DNA of 64,000 nt from CBDUEF01 sp018063485 (GCA_037045435.1 JBAOID010000031.1:1-64000); one strand, 5' to 3'; positions 1 through 12,608 are shown, counted from the first letter of the stretch. The notes: generated by a model from the sequence alone, not told the origin. A program made the numbers and translations.

Positions 1-1684
<1,684 letters not shown>

Positions 1685-1808
1685 GTGTTCCCTCGAATCT
1701 CTGCCGGCCATCAGCATGGCGGCCCGGCAGCCTATCCCTAGAATTGGACGTTAACATAGGTCGGCTGAACAGATTATTTCCAAGCACGCCAACAGTGTAA
1801 ATGCGACC

Positions 1809-3045
1809 TTACGGCGAATTGATGGCCGAGAAACCCAGCCCGGACGCGCCCGATTGACCCGGACGCCGATCCAGACCACCGGGTAGGACCGCCTGGCACG
1901 AAGGCCGGAACGGCCTCCGCTGCGGCGGATGCGGCGCCGAGCCCGTCACGGCCGGCATCACCTGCCGCTCCGGGCGGCGCCGTGATCACGAAAGCGCCCG
2001 ATCCCACACCACTTGCCCGCCTGTCCGGAACGATGACCGGGCTGCGGCATCGATCCGCGCCGCCTCCCGCGCCAATCAGAACCTGTCCCGCCGCGCCGCA
2101 CGATGCACGGCCCCGCCCAGCGTCCGCCGCAACGGACCGTCCGTGCGCCATCCACTGCGCCAGCCGCACGAGTTCCGCCGCGTTCGGGCAGTTGCTGCCG
2201 CCGCCGTAATGCCTGATGATCCAGCGCCGAGGATGCGCGCTTGCAGCGCTGCGGGCAGGCCGTCGAAGGCCGCCGCGGCGGCATGGCGCAATAGCCCAGT
2301 CGCGTCATCCGGTCAGCATGGATGCCGATCCAGCGTCTGCGCGCATCGCCGAGCCGCTCGGCGTCGCGGCCGCGCCGTCCGCGGCCAGCGCCGCCAGCCG
2401 CTCCGGACGTCATGCCGTCCCTGGTCAGTTCCGGCAGCGGCCTGCGGATCCGCACCCGCTCGAAGCGCGGATCGTCGTTGCTGGGATCCTCGATCCAGTC
2501 CTGCCCGACCGCCCGCAGATAGTCGCGCGAAGGCCGTCCCGCCGTGCGCCGAGCAGCGGCCGGAACAGCCGCAGTCCCGTTCCATTGCCCGCGGCGCCGG
2601 AATCCCGGCCAGGCTGTCGAGGCTCGTCGTCCGCGCCAGCCGCATCAGCACCGTCTCGGCCTGGTCGTCCAGCGTATGGCGCGGTGAGCAGCGACCGTGG
2701 CGCCATTGCTCGCGGCACCAGTCGCGCCATCAGGTCATAGCGCGCTCGCCGCGCCCTGGCCTGGATGCCGGTCGCAGGGCTTGTCGCCCGTCCCAGCGCA
2801 GCGATGTGATGCGCGAGCGCCGAGCGCCGCGCACCATGCCGCGCACCTGTCGCGGCCTCGCCGCGGCAGCTCCGGCCGCAGGCCATGATCGACCGTCAGA
2901 ACCGAAAGCCTGGGCGCAGCGCATTGCAGCTGCGCCAGGCGACCAGCCGCAGCAGCGCCATCGAATCGGAGCCGCCCGACACCGCGAGCGCCACATGGGC
3001 CTCGCCGGCGAAGTGCCGCGAAAATCAGGAACCGGATCAGGACGG
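1809..3045 (-). CDS. tilS: tRNA(Ile)-lysidine synthase TilS (frame-broken)
   Basis: TilS attaches lysidine to the wobble cytidine of the AUA-decoding tRNA-Ile, so that it reads AUA and is charged with isoleucine. The PP-loop ATPase motif is visible as HVALAVSGGSDSMALL around 2965-3000, followed by LTVDHGLRPELP near 2885. Later blocks are spread over all three frames because of repeated single-base breaks. One plausible stop is TAA at 1809-1811, after a frame reading GFSAINSP. The start cannot be resolved: no ATG is in frame, and the N-terminus must lie just after or overlapping the end of cpoB at 3036. The position between cpoB and ftsH is the common one in Alphaproteobacteria. Confidence 0.82.
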
Positions 3046-4042
3046 CGCAGCCGGCACGCTTGGCTTCGGCCTGGGCGCGCTTGCGGGCATCGACCGCCTT
3101 CGGATACTCGCCGCTCACCGCCGCATAGGCGGCGCAGGCCTGCTCCGTCCTGGCCGAGCCGGCCCAGCGAAATGCCGAGCTTCAGCAGGCTGTCGGCGCG
3201 CGCGGCGGCTCTTGGGATAGGTCTTGTAGCCCTGCAGGAAGTTCTGCGCGGCGCTGCTTGAAATCGCCCTGCGCGTAATAGGTCTCGCCCAGCCAGTACT
3301 GGGCGCTGCCGGCCAGGCTGTGATCGGGATACTTCGTGCAGGAAGTTGGTGAAGCCCGGCCTCGGCATCGCCGAACTGGCGGCGCAGCAGGCTTTCGTTG
3401 GAGCGCTCGTAGAGCGCCTCCGGCGTCTTCGCGGTCGCACAGCGACACGGTTTCGATCGGCATCGGCGCCGGCACCTGGGCTGGCGTCGGGTGCAGGCCC
3501 TGCGTGACGAAGGCGTCGTCGCCCGGCTCCTGCTGCGAGGGCGGCACCAGCACCTTGCCCTGGAAGCCGCCATCATCGGGCTGCGGCGGCGGCAGTTGCT
3601 CGAGCGCGCCCAGAACCTTGGTGCCCGGGCGCCTGTCTGCAGGCCGGCGCCTGCCGCTCGGATGCTTGCGGATCTGCGCCGATCGCCGGCTGCAGTCAGT
3701 GGCTGCTGCTCGATGACTTCGACGCCATCGCTGTCGGCCGCGAGTCGCTCCGGCCGCGGCTGCGGCAAGCGTTCTGCTGCGTGGCCGGTTGCTTCGGCGG
3801 CGACTGCGGTGGCTGCCGGCGCGCCTGCGACTGGCAGCCTCTGCCGCCCTGCGGCGCGCAGCTGCTTCACCTCGATAGGTCAGTTCCTCGACCTGGCCCG
3901 ATCAGCTGGCGGACCTGCTCTTCCAGCTGCTGCATGCGGACCGCCATCTCGGCGGCGATCCTGCGCCATGGCCGGGGATGAGCAGGCCGACAGGCCAACA
4001 AGGGCGGCTGCACGCGACGGACGACTTCAGATACTTCAGCAT
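3036..4042 (-). CDS. ybgF: Tol-Pal system protein CpoB/YbgF (frame-broken)
   Basis: CpoB is a periplasmic protein that coordinates outer-membrane constriction with septal peptidoglycan synthesis. From the ATG at 4042 the N-terminus (MLKYLKSSVACSR) begins what looks like a signal peptide. A coiled-coil stretch follows (EEQVRQLIGQVEEL-like, about 3870-3930), then an Ala/Pro-rich linker. The C-terminal TPR domain is clear across frames: ALYERSNESLLRRQFGDAE, YWLGETYYAQGDFKQ and NFLQGYKTYPKS. It ends KRAGCAS with TGA at 3036-3038. Length (about 330 residues after frame repair) and position downstream of pal fit the family. Breaks again sit at third codon positions. Confidence 0.88.
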
Positions 4043-4166
4043 GTCCGACACCACTGTCCGCGGGCCCGCGAGCGGGCCGATTTCAGCCCTGCAACTGGAC
4101 CGCAATCGCGGTGAAATTGAGGCTGTCGCCGCCGGCCGTCGCGCAACTACTGTCGCCGGCTGTGTG

Positions 4167-4660
4167 CTAGTTTGCGCCGCCGGTGATGACGGTGACCGCG
4201 CGGCGGTTCTGCGACCAGCACTGTTCGGCATCGCACAGCGCCGCCGGGCGCTCCTTGCCATAGGCGATGGAGGAGATGCGGTTGCCGCTGCACGCCCTGG
4301 GCGATCAGGAACTCGCGGGCCGCCGTGGCGCGGCGGGCGGAGAGCGCGATGTTGTATTCGCGGGTGCCGCGCTCGTCGGCATGGCCTTCGACCTGCACCG
4401 TCACGCGCGGATACTGCTGCAGCCACTGCGGCCTGGCGGCGCAGCGTTTCCTGGGCTTCCGGCGTCAGCGTCGACTGGTCTTCCGATGAAGTAGACGCGG
4501 TCGCCGACATTGGTGGTGAAGTCCTGCTCGGACCCCGGGCGCGGCCGTCGCCGACGCCCGGGCCGGTGCCGGCATTCGAGGTCCGGCGTGTTCTTCTTCG
4601 AACAGGCGGCCAGCGCCAGGAAGCAGCAGCAGCACCGCCACGAGTCTTGAAGCTCGCCAT
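4167..4660 (-). CDS. pal: Peptidoglycan-associated lipoprotein Pal, copy 1 (frame-broken)
   Basis: Pal anchors the outer membrane to peptidoglycan and binds TolB. The start at 4660 (MASFKTR) leads into a lipobox, LALAACSKK, with Cys as the predicted lipidated residue. The OmpA-like peptidoglycan-binding domain is readable across frames: NVGDRVYFI, then QVEGHADERGTREYNIALS and ARRATAAREFLIAQGV, ending ITGGAN with TAG at 4167-4169. Breaks include ATC-G-GAA, GCC-G-CAG and GTG-C-AGC. It lies between cpoB and a second, closely similar pal, so the system has two Pal proteins in tandem. The family usually has about 160 residues, as here. Confidence 0.9.
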
Positions 4661-4838
4661 ACGAGACAATCATGCTACCCACTCCTTGCTGCCGGACCCC
4701 TCTGCCGGCCGCATCGAACTTCCAATCCCATGGCCCGGCGGACGGGCACATTCAACCCTGCTCAACCGGGCTAACATCCCAACAGCGGTTAATTTCTCCA
4801 TCACCCGGCAACGACCACAGCGCCGGAGCGCGATCGCC

Positions 4839-5330
4839 TCAGCTGGTCTTGGCGCCGCCGGTGATGACCGTCACAGCACGGCGGTTCTGTGACCAGCACT
4901 GCTCGGCATCGCACAGCGCCGCCGGGCGCTCCTTGCCATAGGCGATCGACGAGATGCGGTTGGCCTGCAACGCCCTGGGCGATCAGGAACTCGCGGGTCG
5001 CGGTGGCGCGGCGGGCCGACAGCGCAATGTTGTATTCGCGCGTGCCGCGCTCGTCGGCATGGCCTTCGACCTGGATCGTCACGCCCGGATACTGCTGCAG
5101 CCATGCGGCCTGGCGGCGCAGCGTCTCCTGGGCCTCGGCGGTCAGCGTCGACTGGTCGTTCGACGAAGATAGATGCGGTCGCCCACATTGGTGGCGAAAT
5201 CCTGCTCGGACCCCGGCACGGCCTGGCCGGCACCCGGGCCGGCATTGGCCTCGAGGTCCGGCGTGCTCTTCTTCGAGCAGGCGGCCAGCGCCAGCACGCA
5301 GCACAAGGCCGCGGCAATCTTGAAACTCAC
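4839..5330 (-). CDS. pal: Peptidoglycan-associated lipoprotein Pal, copy 2 (frame-broken)
   Basis: This second Pal lies directly upstream of copy 1. The N-terminus MSFKIAAAL (GTG start at 5330; an ATG about 10 bases further upstream is also possible) runs into the lipobox LALAACSKKSTPDLE. The OmpA-like domain shares long identical runs with copy 1, including QVEGHADERGTREYNIALS and ARRATATREFLIAQGV, and ends with VTVITGGAKTS and TGA at 4839-4841. It follows tolB in the same orientation, which is the canonical pal position, so copy 1 is the likely extra duplicate. Frame breaks occur at third positions, for example GTT-G-CAG. Confidence 0.9.
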
Positions 5331-5441
5331 GGTCTGTCGTCATCGTCGTACTTCCCGTTTTGTTGTGGTGGCAGGCGAAGCCCGGCATCCCCTGCGCTGT
5401 CCGCCGTTGAGGCCCCCCGGCCCCGCATTCGGTGTGCCACC

Positions 5442-6768
5442 TCAGTTCAGCTTCGGCGACCAGGCCGGGTCCGACGCCGAAGCCCGGCGTCGGCACCTGC
5501 TGTTCGTTGTAGCCGGTGATATCCACCGACCAGAGCTGCGGCCCGCCGTTCTCGCCCGGGCGTATCGCGGAAGAACATCAGCACGCGGCTGTTGGGCGCC
5601 CAGGTCGGGCCTTCGTTGTGGAAGCCCTCGGTCAGGATGCGCTCGCCCGAACCGTCGGGCTTCATCACGCCGATGGCGAACTTGCCGCCGCCCTGCTTGG
5701 TGAAGGCGATGTACTTGCCGTCCGGCGACCACACCGGCGTCGAGTAGCGGCCATTGCCGAAGCTGATGCGGTTCTGGTCCGAGCCGTCGGCCCCCATCAC
5801 ATAGATCTGCTGGCGTGCCGCCGCGATCGGACTCGAAGACGATCTGGCCGCCGTCCGGCGAATAGCTGGGCGCCGTGTTGATGGCCGGCACATTGGTGAG
5901 CTGGCGCAGCTGGCGCGAGCGCAGGTCGAGCTCGAAGATGTTGGAGTTGCCGCCGTCCTGCAGGCTCATGATCACGCGCTGGCCATCGGGCGAGAAGCGC
6001 GGCGCGAAGCTCATGTTGGCGAAACTCGCCGACGATCTCGCGCTGCTTGGTGTCGATGTTCATCAGGTAGACCCGCGGCGTCGGCATTGCCGAAGGACAT
6101 GTAGGTGATCTCGTTGGTCGACGGCGAGAAGCGCGGCGTCAGCACCAGGTCCTTGCCATCCGTCAGCGGCGCGGACGTTGAAGCCGTCCTGGTCCATGAT
6201 GGCGAGGCGCTTGACGCGCTTGTCCTTCGGGCCCGTCTCCGTCGACGAACACGACGCGCGTGTCGAAATAGCCGTCGATGCCGGTCATCGCCTTGTAGAT
6301 CACGTCCGAGATCAGGTGGCCGATGCGGCGCAGCGTTCTTCGGCGTTGTGGTGAACTGCTGGGCGGCCAGCTGCTGCTGCGTGTTGACGTCCCACAGCCG
6401 GAACTCGACGCGGATCTTGCCGCCTTCCATGATAGACCTGGCCGGTGACCAGCGCCTTGGCCTGGATCTGCCGCCAGTCGGCAAAGCGCGGCTGCTGGTC
6501 GAAATCGGTGATCTGCTCGATGAAGGATGCGCGGGATCGAGCGGCGCGAAATAACCCGAGCGCCCGAGATTGTTGGTGATGACGCCCGCGATGGTGCTGC
6601 CCGACTCCTCCGCCCCGCCGCCCGCCAGGAACGGCGAGATGGCGATCGGCAGCGGATCGATGCGGCCGCCGGTCATGTCGATTTCGGTCTGCGCCGTGGC
6701 CGCGCGCAGACTGGCGGCAATCACCAGCAGCGACAGCGCAATGGCCACCAGGACATGGCGTGCATCGA
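5442..6768 (-). CDS. tolB: Tol-Pal system beta-propeller protein TolB (frame-broken)
   Basis: TolB is the periplasmic beta-propeller that shuttles between Pal and TolA. The N-terminal hydrophobic segment (VAIALSLLVIAASLRAATA) is a signal peptide. The D1 domain follows (IDMTGGRIDPLPIAISPF; VITNNLGRSGYFAPLDP), then the WD40-like propeller repeats: FSPDGQRVIMSLQDGGNSNI, SYSPDGGQIVFESDRGG and VWSPDGKYIAFTKQGGG. It ends DPAWSPKLN with TGA at 5442-5444. The exact start near 6750-6768 is blurred by a break. Many breaks can be repaired by deleting one base after a third codon position (AAC-G-CTG, GAC-G-GAG, ACG-C-CAG, GGG-C-GAG). Confidence 0.93.
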
Positions 6769-6814
6769 AGGTAGTGAGAGCCGTGACAGGTGCATGTTCA
6801 GGTCGATTATCCGG

Positions 6815-7783
6815 TCAGCTGTCGAACATCATGTTCGGGTTGAAATTGATGATGAGGTCTTTCCACAGGTCATACTGGTCCTGCGGCAGGAAGCCGTAGG
6901 TCTGGCATTCGATGAATCGCGGCAACGGCCGAGCGCGCGGTCGCCTGCGAAGAGCGGGTCGCCGCTGGCCATTCATGATCTGCGGCGCGCCCGCCACCGA
7001 GCCGTCGGTGCTTGAGGCCGAAGCGCACCTTGACCGATGACATTGGCCTCGCGCGCGCCCGGCGGCACCGACCAGCACTTGCGGATCGACTGCACCAGCG
7101 CCTCGATGATGGTGGCCGACAGCTGATCGTCCGTGCCCTGAAGATTGGCCTCGCCCTTGGACGGGAGCTGCCCGCCTTGTCGCGTGGCGTCCGCCGTCGT
7201 CGTCGTCTCGCCGTCGATCTTGTTGAGGAAGGCCTCGAGCTCGATCGACGTCGAGCTTCTGCGGCTTCTTCTTCTCGGGCTTCTGGGCTTGTCCTTGCGG
7301 CTTCGCTTCGTCGGCCTTCTTGGTCTCCGGCTTCTTCTTGGGCTCCTCCTTCTTCGGCTCCGGCGTCATCGGTCACCGTCTCCTTGATGAGGTCCTTCAG
7401 CGGATCGGGATCGAGCGGCTTCGGCTCCTCCTTCGGCTTTTCCTTCTTGACCTCGTCCTTCTTCGGCGGTCCTCTGGGCTCCGGCGGCGGCGGTTCGGCC
7501 TTGGGCTCCTTGGCGGCCTTCTTCACCTCTTCGGCGACCTTCGCCGTGGGATCGGCCTTCTTGATCGGCTTCGGCCTTCTTCGGCGCCGGCGGCTTCTCG
7601 GTCTTCTCGGCGTCGGTCGCCATGGCCATGCGTCTTGGAGACGTCGCCGATGTTGGAGATGTCGACCTGGATCGCCTCCTGCGGCTTGATCTTGTAGGGA
7701 TTGGGATCCGGCAGCACCACCAGCGCCGCGACGAGGATCGCCGCATGCAGACCCAGTGATGCTGGCCAGGCTGACTTGCGCAT
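6815..7783 (-). CDS. tolA: Cell envelope integrity protein TolA (frame-broken)
   Basis: TolA links the TolQR motor in the inner membrane to TolB/Pal. The ATG at 7783 starts MRKSAWPASLGLHAAILVAA, a single N-terminal membrane anchor. A long Lys/Pro/Glu-rich linker follows (7180-7600; runs such as EEPKKKPETKKADEAKP), then a C-terminal domain ending YDLWKDLIINFNPNMMFDS at 6815. The gene follows tolR with a gap of only two bases. The linker alternates among all frames because of third-position extra bases, so the product length of about 315 residues is an estimate. Confidence 0.88.
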
Positions 7784-7785
7784 CG

Positions 7786-8269
7786 TCAGTTGGCGTCTCC
7801 GGCTCTGCTGTCGTCGGCATCGCCGCGGTGCACCAGGCCGATCTTGCGGTAGCCGGCGCTGTTGAGCAGCGCCCATCACCTCCATCACCGTGCCATAGGC
7901 AACACTGCGTGTCGGCGCGCACGAAGATCTGCTCCTCATAGCCGTTCTTGGCGATGGCGCTGCAGCTTCGGCGCCAGCTCCGCCAGCGCGATCTCGGTTT
8001 CCTGCAGGAAAATCGTGCCGTCCGTCTGCACCGAGATGGTGATCGGCTCGACGTGGCGGAATCGATCTGCTTGGCTTCGGTCTTGGGAAGCTCGATGGGA
8101 ACGCCCACCGTCATCAGCGGTGCGGCCACCATGAACACGATCAGCAGCACCAGCATCACGTCGACCAGCGGCGTCACGTTGATCTCGCTCATCACGCCGC
8201 GCGCGACGACCGCCGCCTGGCATTGCGCCGCTGATATCCGCCCTTGGCTCCGCCTGCTGCAGCACCCAT
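7786..8269 (-). CDS. tolR: Biopolymer transport protein TolR (frame-broken)
   Basis: TolR, with TolQ, forms the proton-driven motor of the Tol-Pal system. The start at 8269 (MGAAAGGAKGG) leads to the conserved MSEINVTPLVDVMLVLLIVF membrane segment, which contains the essential proton-path Asp. The periplasmic domain follows (PITISVQTDGTIFLQETEIA, YGTVMEVMGALNSAGY after repair), ending SRAGDAN with TGA at 7786-7788. One pair of breaks (TCC-G-CCA-C-GTC) shifts the frame by two and restores an SPVEPIT reading. It sits three bases downstream of tolQ and abuts tolA. Confidence 0.92.
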
Positions 8270-8271
8270 CC

Positions 8272-8980
8272 CTACACCCGTTCGTCCAGCTGGCGCGAAA
8301 TGATCGCCGAGAACTCATCGGCGAAATTCTCCAGCCGCGCGCCGATCTTGCCCGCGTCGGCGGTGTACATATTGTAGAAGATTGTCGCCGGTATGGCGGC
8401 AACAAGGCCGATGGCCGTGGCGAACAGCGCCTCGGCGATGCCGGGCGCCACCACGGCGAGGTTGGTGTTCTGCGAATTGGCGATGGCCTGGAACGACACC
8501 ATGATGCCCCACACCGTGCCGAACAGCCCGATGAAGGGCGCGGCCGAGCCGGTGGTGGCCAGGAACAGCAGCCGCGCTTCGACATCGTGCATCTCCTTCT
8601 GGATCTGCACGTCCATCACCTTCTCGATGCGCTTCTGCACGCCCTGGAAGCCGGCCCGCAGGGCCGCATCCTGGCTGCGCTTCCATTCGCGCATCGCCGC
8701 CATGAAGATCGCCGCAAGCCCGATGCTGTTGCGGTTGCCCAGCGGCAGATAGAGGTCCTCCAGCGACTGGCCGGACCAGAAGCTCTGCTCGAACCGGTCA
8801 TTGGCGGCGTTCATCCGGCGCATCGCGAAGAACTTCTCGATGATGATGGCCCAGCCCCACACCGAGGCCAGCGCCAGGCCCAGCATGACGAGCAACACCG
8901 GCCAGCTGGCCTGCATCACCAGATGCCAGAGCGAAATCTGCCCTGCCTGGGCAACCGTATCGACCGCTAACCGGATCCAT
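8272..8980 (-). CDS. tolQ: Tol-Pal system motor protein TolQ
   Basis: TolQ is the multi-pass proton-channel subunit of the Tol-Pal motor. The frame is continuous from the stop at 8272 through almost the whole gene. It shows membrane segments ASWPVLLVMLGLALASVWGW and the pair around PFIGLFGTVWGIMVSF and FATAIGLVAAIPATIFYNMY, which carry the family's conserved G-L-x-G-T-V-W-G and A-T-x-x-G-L-x-A-A-I-P. I prefer the ATG at 8980 (MDPV, then VDTVAQAGQISLW after removing one base near 8969). The open frame also runs back to 9108, but that extension has no family character. It heads the tolQRAB-pal-cpoB operon. Confidence 0.93.
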
Positions 8981-9179
8981 TCTGTCCTTCCCGTCGCCGC
9001 GAGGCCTGTCCCGGCTCCGCGCCAACCCACGCCCGCACTCATGGAGAAGGCGCCCTGAAACATGTCAAATCTGTCGAAACTGCGGCGATTTCGGGCCTTC
9101 TGCCCCAAATCGCCGCAGTGGCCGCGCCGTTGCCGGCCAGCCGCAGCCCCACATGAATCGAACTATGGTTAAGGGTGGG

Positions 9180-9634
9180 TTACGATGATGATTCCGAACG
9201 GGATTTGAAGCGCTCTGCCATGTCTGGCGGCAGCCGCCTGGGCCGTCCGCGGCCGATCAATCAGCGCCACCGTCACGGCGGCCGAGAACAGCAGCTCGCC
9301 GTCCCGCCTGCACACTGCTGGTCCAGCTCCAGCCGGGCGCCGCCGCCATTCCAGAAGCCGGGTTTCCACCTCAAGCAGGTCGTCGAGACGGGCCGGCTTC
9401 AGGAAATCGCAGATCATCCGCCGCACCACGAAGCCGGCATGCCGTCGCAGCTTGCTGCTGGTGGATGCCCGAGCAGCCGCAGGCAATCGGTGCGGCCGCG
9501 CTCGCAGAATTTGCAGATAGTTGGCGTGATAGACCACGCCGCCCGCATCGGTGTCCTCGTAATAGACGCGCACCGGCAGCACATGCGCCGTCCCCGATCG
9601 CGCCGCCGGCGAGCATCGGCCAGCGCTCAGTCAT
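9180..9634 (-). CDS. ybgC: Tol-pal-associated acyl-CoA thioesterase YbgC (frame-broken)
   Basis: This is a hot-dog fold thioesterase of the YbgC/4-hydroxybenzoyl-CoA family, the gene normally found just upstream of tolQ. The catalytic region reads VRVYYEDTDAGGVVYHANYL (about 9525-9580), with the conserved Asp in DTDAGG. Later blocks are RRMICDFLKPARLDDLLEVE and the beta-strand around 9260-9340. The ATG at 9634 overlaps the ruvB stop (9627-9629). The stop may be TAA at 9180-9182 (MAERFKSRSESSS) or, in another frame, 9169. About 150 residues are expected. Confidence 0.88.
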
Positions 9635-10684
9635 CGTCATCGCCCAGCGGCAGCACGCCCTGCGTGATCTCCGGGCGCTGCGGCACGGCGAGGCCCAGAT
9701 GCCGGAAGGCATGCGGCGTCAGCAGCCGCCCGCGCGGCGTGCGGTTGAGGAAGCCCAGCTGCAGCAGATAGGGCTCGACGATGTCCTCGATCGCATCGCG
9801 CGCTTCGGAGAGCGAGGCGGCGATCGTGTCGATCCCCACCGGCCCGCCGCCGAAGTTGACGCGCGATGCATTTGAGATAGCGATGGTCCAGCGCGTCGAG
9901 CCCGCGGTCGTCGACATCGAGATTGCGCAGAGCGCCTGGTCCGCCGCGCTCGCGTCGATGACCGCGGCCCCCGCCACCGACGCGAAATCCCGCACCCGGC
10001 GCAGCAGCCGGCCGGCGATGCGCGGCGTGCCGCGCGACCGCTTGGCGATCTCGCGCGCGCCATCCTCCGACGATCGCCGACCTGCATCACGCGCGCGCCG
10101 CGCTTGCACGATGTCGAGCAATTCGTCCTCGGTGTAGAAATCGAGCCGCACCGGAATGCCGAAACGGTCGCGCAGCGGCGTGGTCAGCAAGCCCGGTGCG
10201 CGTGGTGGCGCCCACCAGCGTGAACTTGCGCGAGATCGATCCGCACCGAGCGCGCCGCCGGCCCCTCGCCGATGATGAGGTCGAGCTGGAAATCCTCCAT
10301 CGCCGGATAGAGCATTTCCTCGACCGCCGGATTGAGCCGGTGGATCTCGTCGATGAACAGCACGTCGCGCTCTTCGAGATTGGTGAGCAGCGCCGCCAGG
10401 TCCCCGGCCTTGGCGATCACCGGACCGGACGTCGCCCTGAAGTTGACGCCAAGCTCCGCGCGACATGATCTGCGCCAGCGTCGTCTTGCCCAGGCCCGGC
10501 GGCCCGGCGAACAGCACATGGTCAAGCGCCTCGCCCCGCGCCTTCGCCGCCTCGATGAACACCCGCAGGTTCTGCTTCGCCTTCGACTGGCCGACGAATT
10601 CCTCCAGCCGCTGCGGCCTGCAGATCGCGTGTCGATCGCATCTTCCGGACCGACATATCGCGGTCTACAAGGCGCTGGTGTCAC
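9627..10684 (-). CDS. ruvB: Holliday junction branch migration helicase RuvB (frame-broken)
   Basis: RuvB is the AAA+ motor that drives branch migration together with RuvA. The N-terminus reads YVGPEDAID and then RLEEFVGQ-type residues after repair. The Walker A block is LFAGPPGLGKTTLAQIMSR (near 10480-10520) and Walker B is VLFIDEIHRLNPAVEEMLYP (near 10320-10370), followed by the sensor region FGIPVRLDFYTEDEL. The C-terminal winged helix contains LNRTPRGRLLTPHAFRHLGL and the stop is at 9627. The GTG at 10684 overlaps the ruvA TGA and is in frame with the N-terminal block, so I take it as the start. Confidence 0.93.
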
Positions 10685-11301
10685 GGCAATGCCAGCTCCT
10701 TGAGGCGCCAGCCGGATCAGTTTCTCCGCCGGCTGATCATCGCCGCCCTTCCTCATCGCGGCGGCAACGGCCGCGCCCGCCTGCGCCTGGCCATAGCCGA
10801 GATTGACCAGCGCCGACACCGCATCCGCCGCGGACGTGGGCTTCGGCGCGTCGAGTTCGGCCTGCAGCTTCGACAGCGCAGCATCGGCCACCGCGAAGGC
10901 CGGCACCTTGTCCTTCAGTTCCAGCACGATGCGCTCGGCCAGTTTCTTGCCCACGCCATTGGCCCGCCCGATCATCGCCTTGTCCTGCAAGCGCAATGGC
11001 GTTGCCGATCTCGTTGGCCGACAGCGTCGACAGGATGGCGAGCGCCACCTTGGTACCGACCCCCTGCACCGATTGCAGCAGCCGGAACCATTCGCGCTCC
11101 ATCACGCTGGCAAAGCCGACCAGCCGGATCATGTCCTGGCTCACCAGCATCTCGGTGTGGATTTCAGCGAATTCGCCCTGCCGCGGCAAGGCGGCCAGCG
11201 TCTTCGACGAACATGACACGTGATAGCCGACGCCATTGACATCGACGATCACCCAGTCGGCGTCCGAAGGAATCGATCCTGCCTTTGAGCTTGCCGATCA
11301 T
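10681..11301 (-). CDS. ruvA: Holliday junction branch migration protein RuvA (frame-broken)
   Basis: RuvA is the tetrameric DNA-binding subunit that loads RuvB on Holliday junctions. The ATG at 11301 gives MIGKLKGRIDSFG. After one break (GGA-C-GCC) the OB-fold continues as VIVDVNGVGYHVSCSSKTL. Helix-hairpin-helix motifs are LLQSVQGVGTKVALAILSTL and IGRANGVGKKLAERIVLELK. The C-terminal UBA-like domain (ADAVSALVNLGYGQAQA) binds RuvB. It ends LALKELALP at 10681 after repair, overlapping ruvB. Its ATG overlaps or closely follows the end of ruvC. Confidence 0.93.
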
Positions 11302-11332
11302 GACACTGTGCTATGCGGCGCGCGTGAACAAG

Positions 11333-11838
11333 TCAAGAACGCGCCAGCAGCGCCGCCAGATTTCGCTGGCCGCGATGATGGGCGTGGCAGATGGCAATGG
11401 CCAGCGCATCGGTCGAATCCGCCGTCCTCATCTCGGCCCGGGGCAGCAGCAGTTTCACCATATGCTTGACCTGATTCTTCTCGGCATGGCCCGCGCCGAC
11501 CACGGATTTCTTGACTGTGTTGGGCGCATATTCGGCAACCGGGATCGCCAGCAGCGCGGGCGCCAGCATGACCGACGCCGCGCGCCTGGCCCAGCTTCAG
11601 CGTGGCCCGCGCGTCGGTGTTGACGAAGGTCTCCTCGACGGCCGCCTCGTCGGGCTGATGACTGCGGATCACCGCCATGAGCTGGGCATGTATCTGCAAC
11701 AGCCGCTCGGCCAACGGCGCCGCCGGATCGGAATGGACCGAGCCGTCGGCCACATAGGACAGCCGCGTGCCCGTCTGCCGCGATGACGCCCCAGCCGGTA
11801 TTGCGCAAGCCTGGATCGATGCCGATGATTCGGACCAT
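11333..11838 (-). CDS. ruvC: Crossover junction endodeoxyribonuclease RuvC (frame-broken)
   Basis: RuvC resolves Holliday junctions. The ATG at 11838 begins MVRIIGIDPGLRNTGWGVI, which includes the first catalytic Asp (D in GIDPG). The VEETFVNTDARATLKLGQAR block contains the conserved Glu of the ExxF motif. The C-terminal DSTDALAIAICHAHH block supplies the last catalytic acidic residues. I take the stop at 11333 after LAALLARS; a different frame would extend to 11298. It leads the ruvCAB operon. Confidence 0.93.
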
Positions 11839-11855
11839 CGGCGGATGTTACCAGA

Positions 11856-12608
11856 TCATTCGCCGCCGAGCCGGGCCATCACCTCGTCGGGGATGTCGGC
11901 GTTGGAAAACACCACCTGAACGTCATCGTCCTCGTCCAGCGCATCAACCAGCTTCAACAGGGTTTCGGCCTTCTCCTGATCGACCGGCGCCATGGTCTGC
12001 GGCTTCCACACCACCTTGACGCTCTCGGCCTCGCCGAACTTCGCCGCCAGCGCCGAGGACACTTCGCCGATGCCTTCGAAGGCGCAGGTGACGGTGTGGC
12101 CGGCCATCGTCTGACACCGCGTCATCCGCGCCGGCATCGATCGCCGCCTCGAGCATCTCGTCATCGCTTGCCCTGGACGCCGGATAGACGATTTCGCCCA
12201 CCCGCTGGAACATGAAGGACACTGAACCCGACTCGCCCAGGTTGCCGCCGTACTTGGTGAACAGCGCGCGGACATTGGAGGCGGTGCGGTTGCGGTTGTC
12301 GGTCAGGGCCTCGACAATCACTGCCACGCCGCCCGGCCCATAGCCTTCATAGCGCACCGCATCATAGCTCTCGGCATCGCCGCCGCTGGGCCTTCTTGAT
12401 GGCGCGCTCGATATTGTCCTTGGGCAGGTTTTCGGCCCGCGCGTTCTGGATCGCCAGGCGGAGCCGCGCATTGGCGGCAGGGGTCTGGCAGGCCGGCCTT
12501 GGCCGCAACGGTGATTTCGCGCGACAGCTTGGAGAATATCTTGGACCGCATTTTGTCCTGCTTCCCCTTGCGGTGCATGATGTTCTTGAATTGTGAATGG
12601 CCGGCCAT
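11856..12608 (-). CDS. yebC: YebC/PmpR family DNA-binding regulator or translation factor (frame-broken)
   Basis: The ATG at 12608 gives MAGHSQFKNIMHRKGKQDKM, the family signature, followed by SKIFSKLSREITVAAKAG. Central blocks read YEGYGPGGVAVIVEALTDNR and NLGESGSVSFMFQRVGEIVY. The C-terminal end is NADIPDEVMARLGGE at 11856. Family members have been described as transcription regulators and, more recently, as factors that relieve ribosome stalling at proline stretches. It lies 17 bases upstream of ruvC, the usual alphaproteobacterial arrangement. Frame breaks occur near 12110, 12170, 12390 and 12480. Confidence 0.92.
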
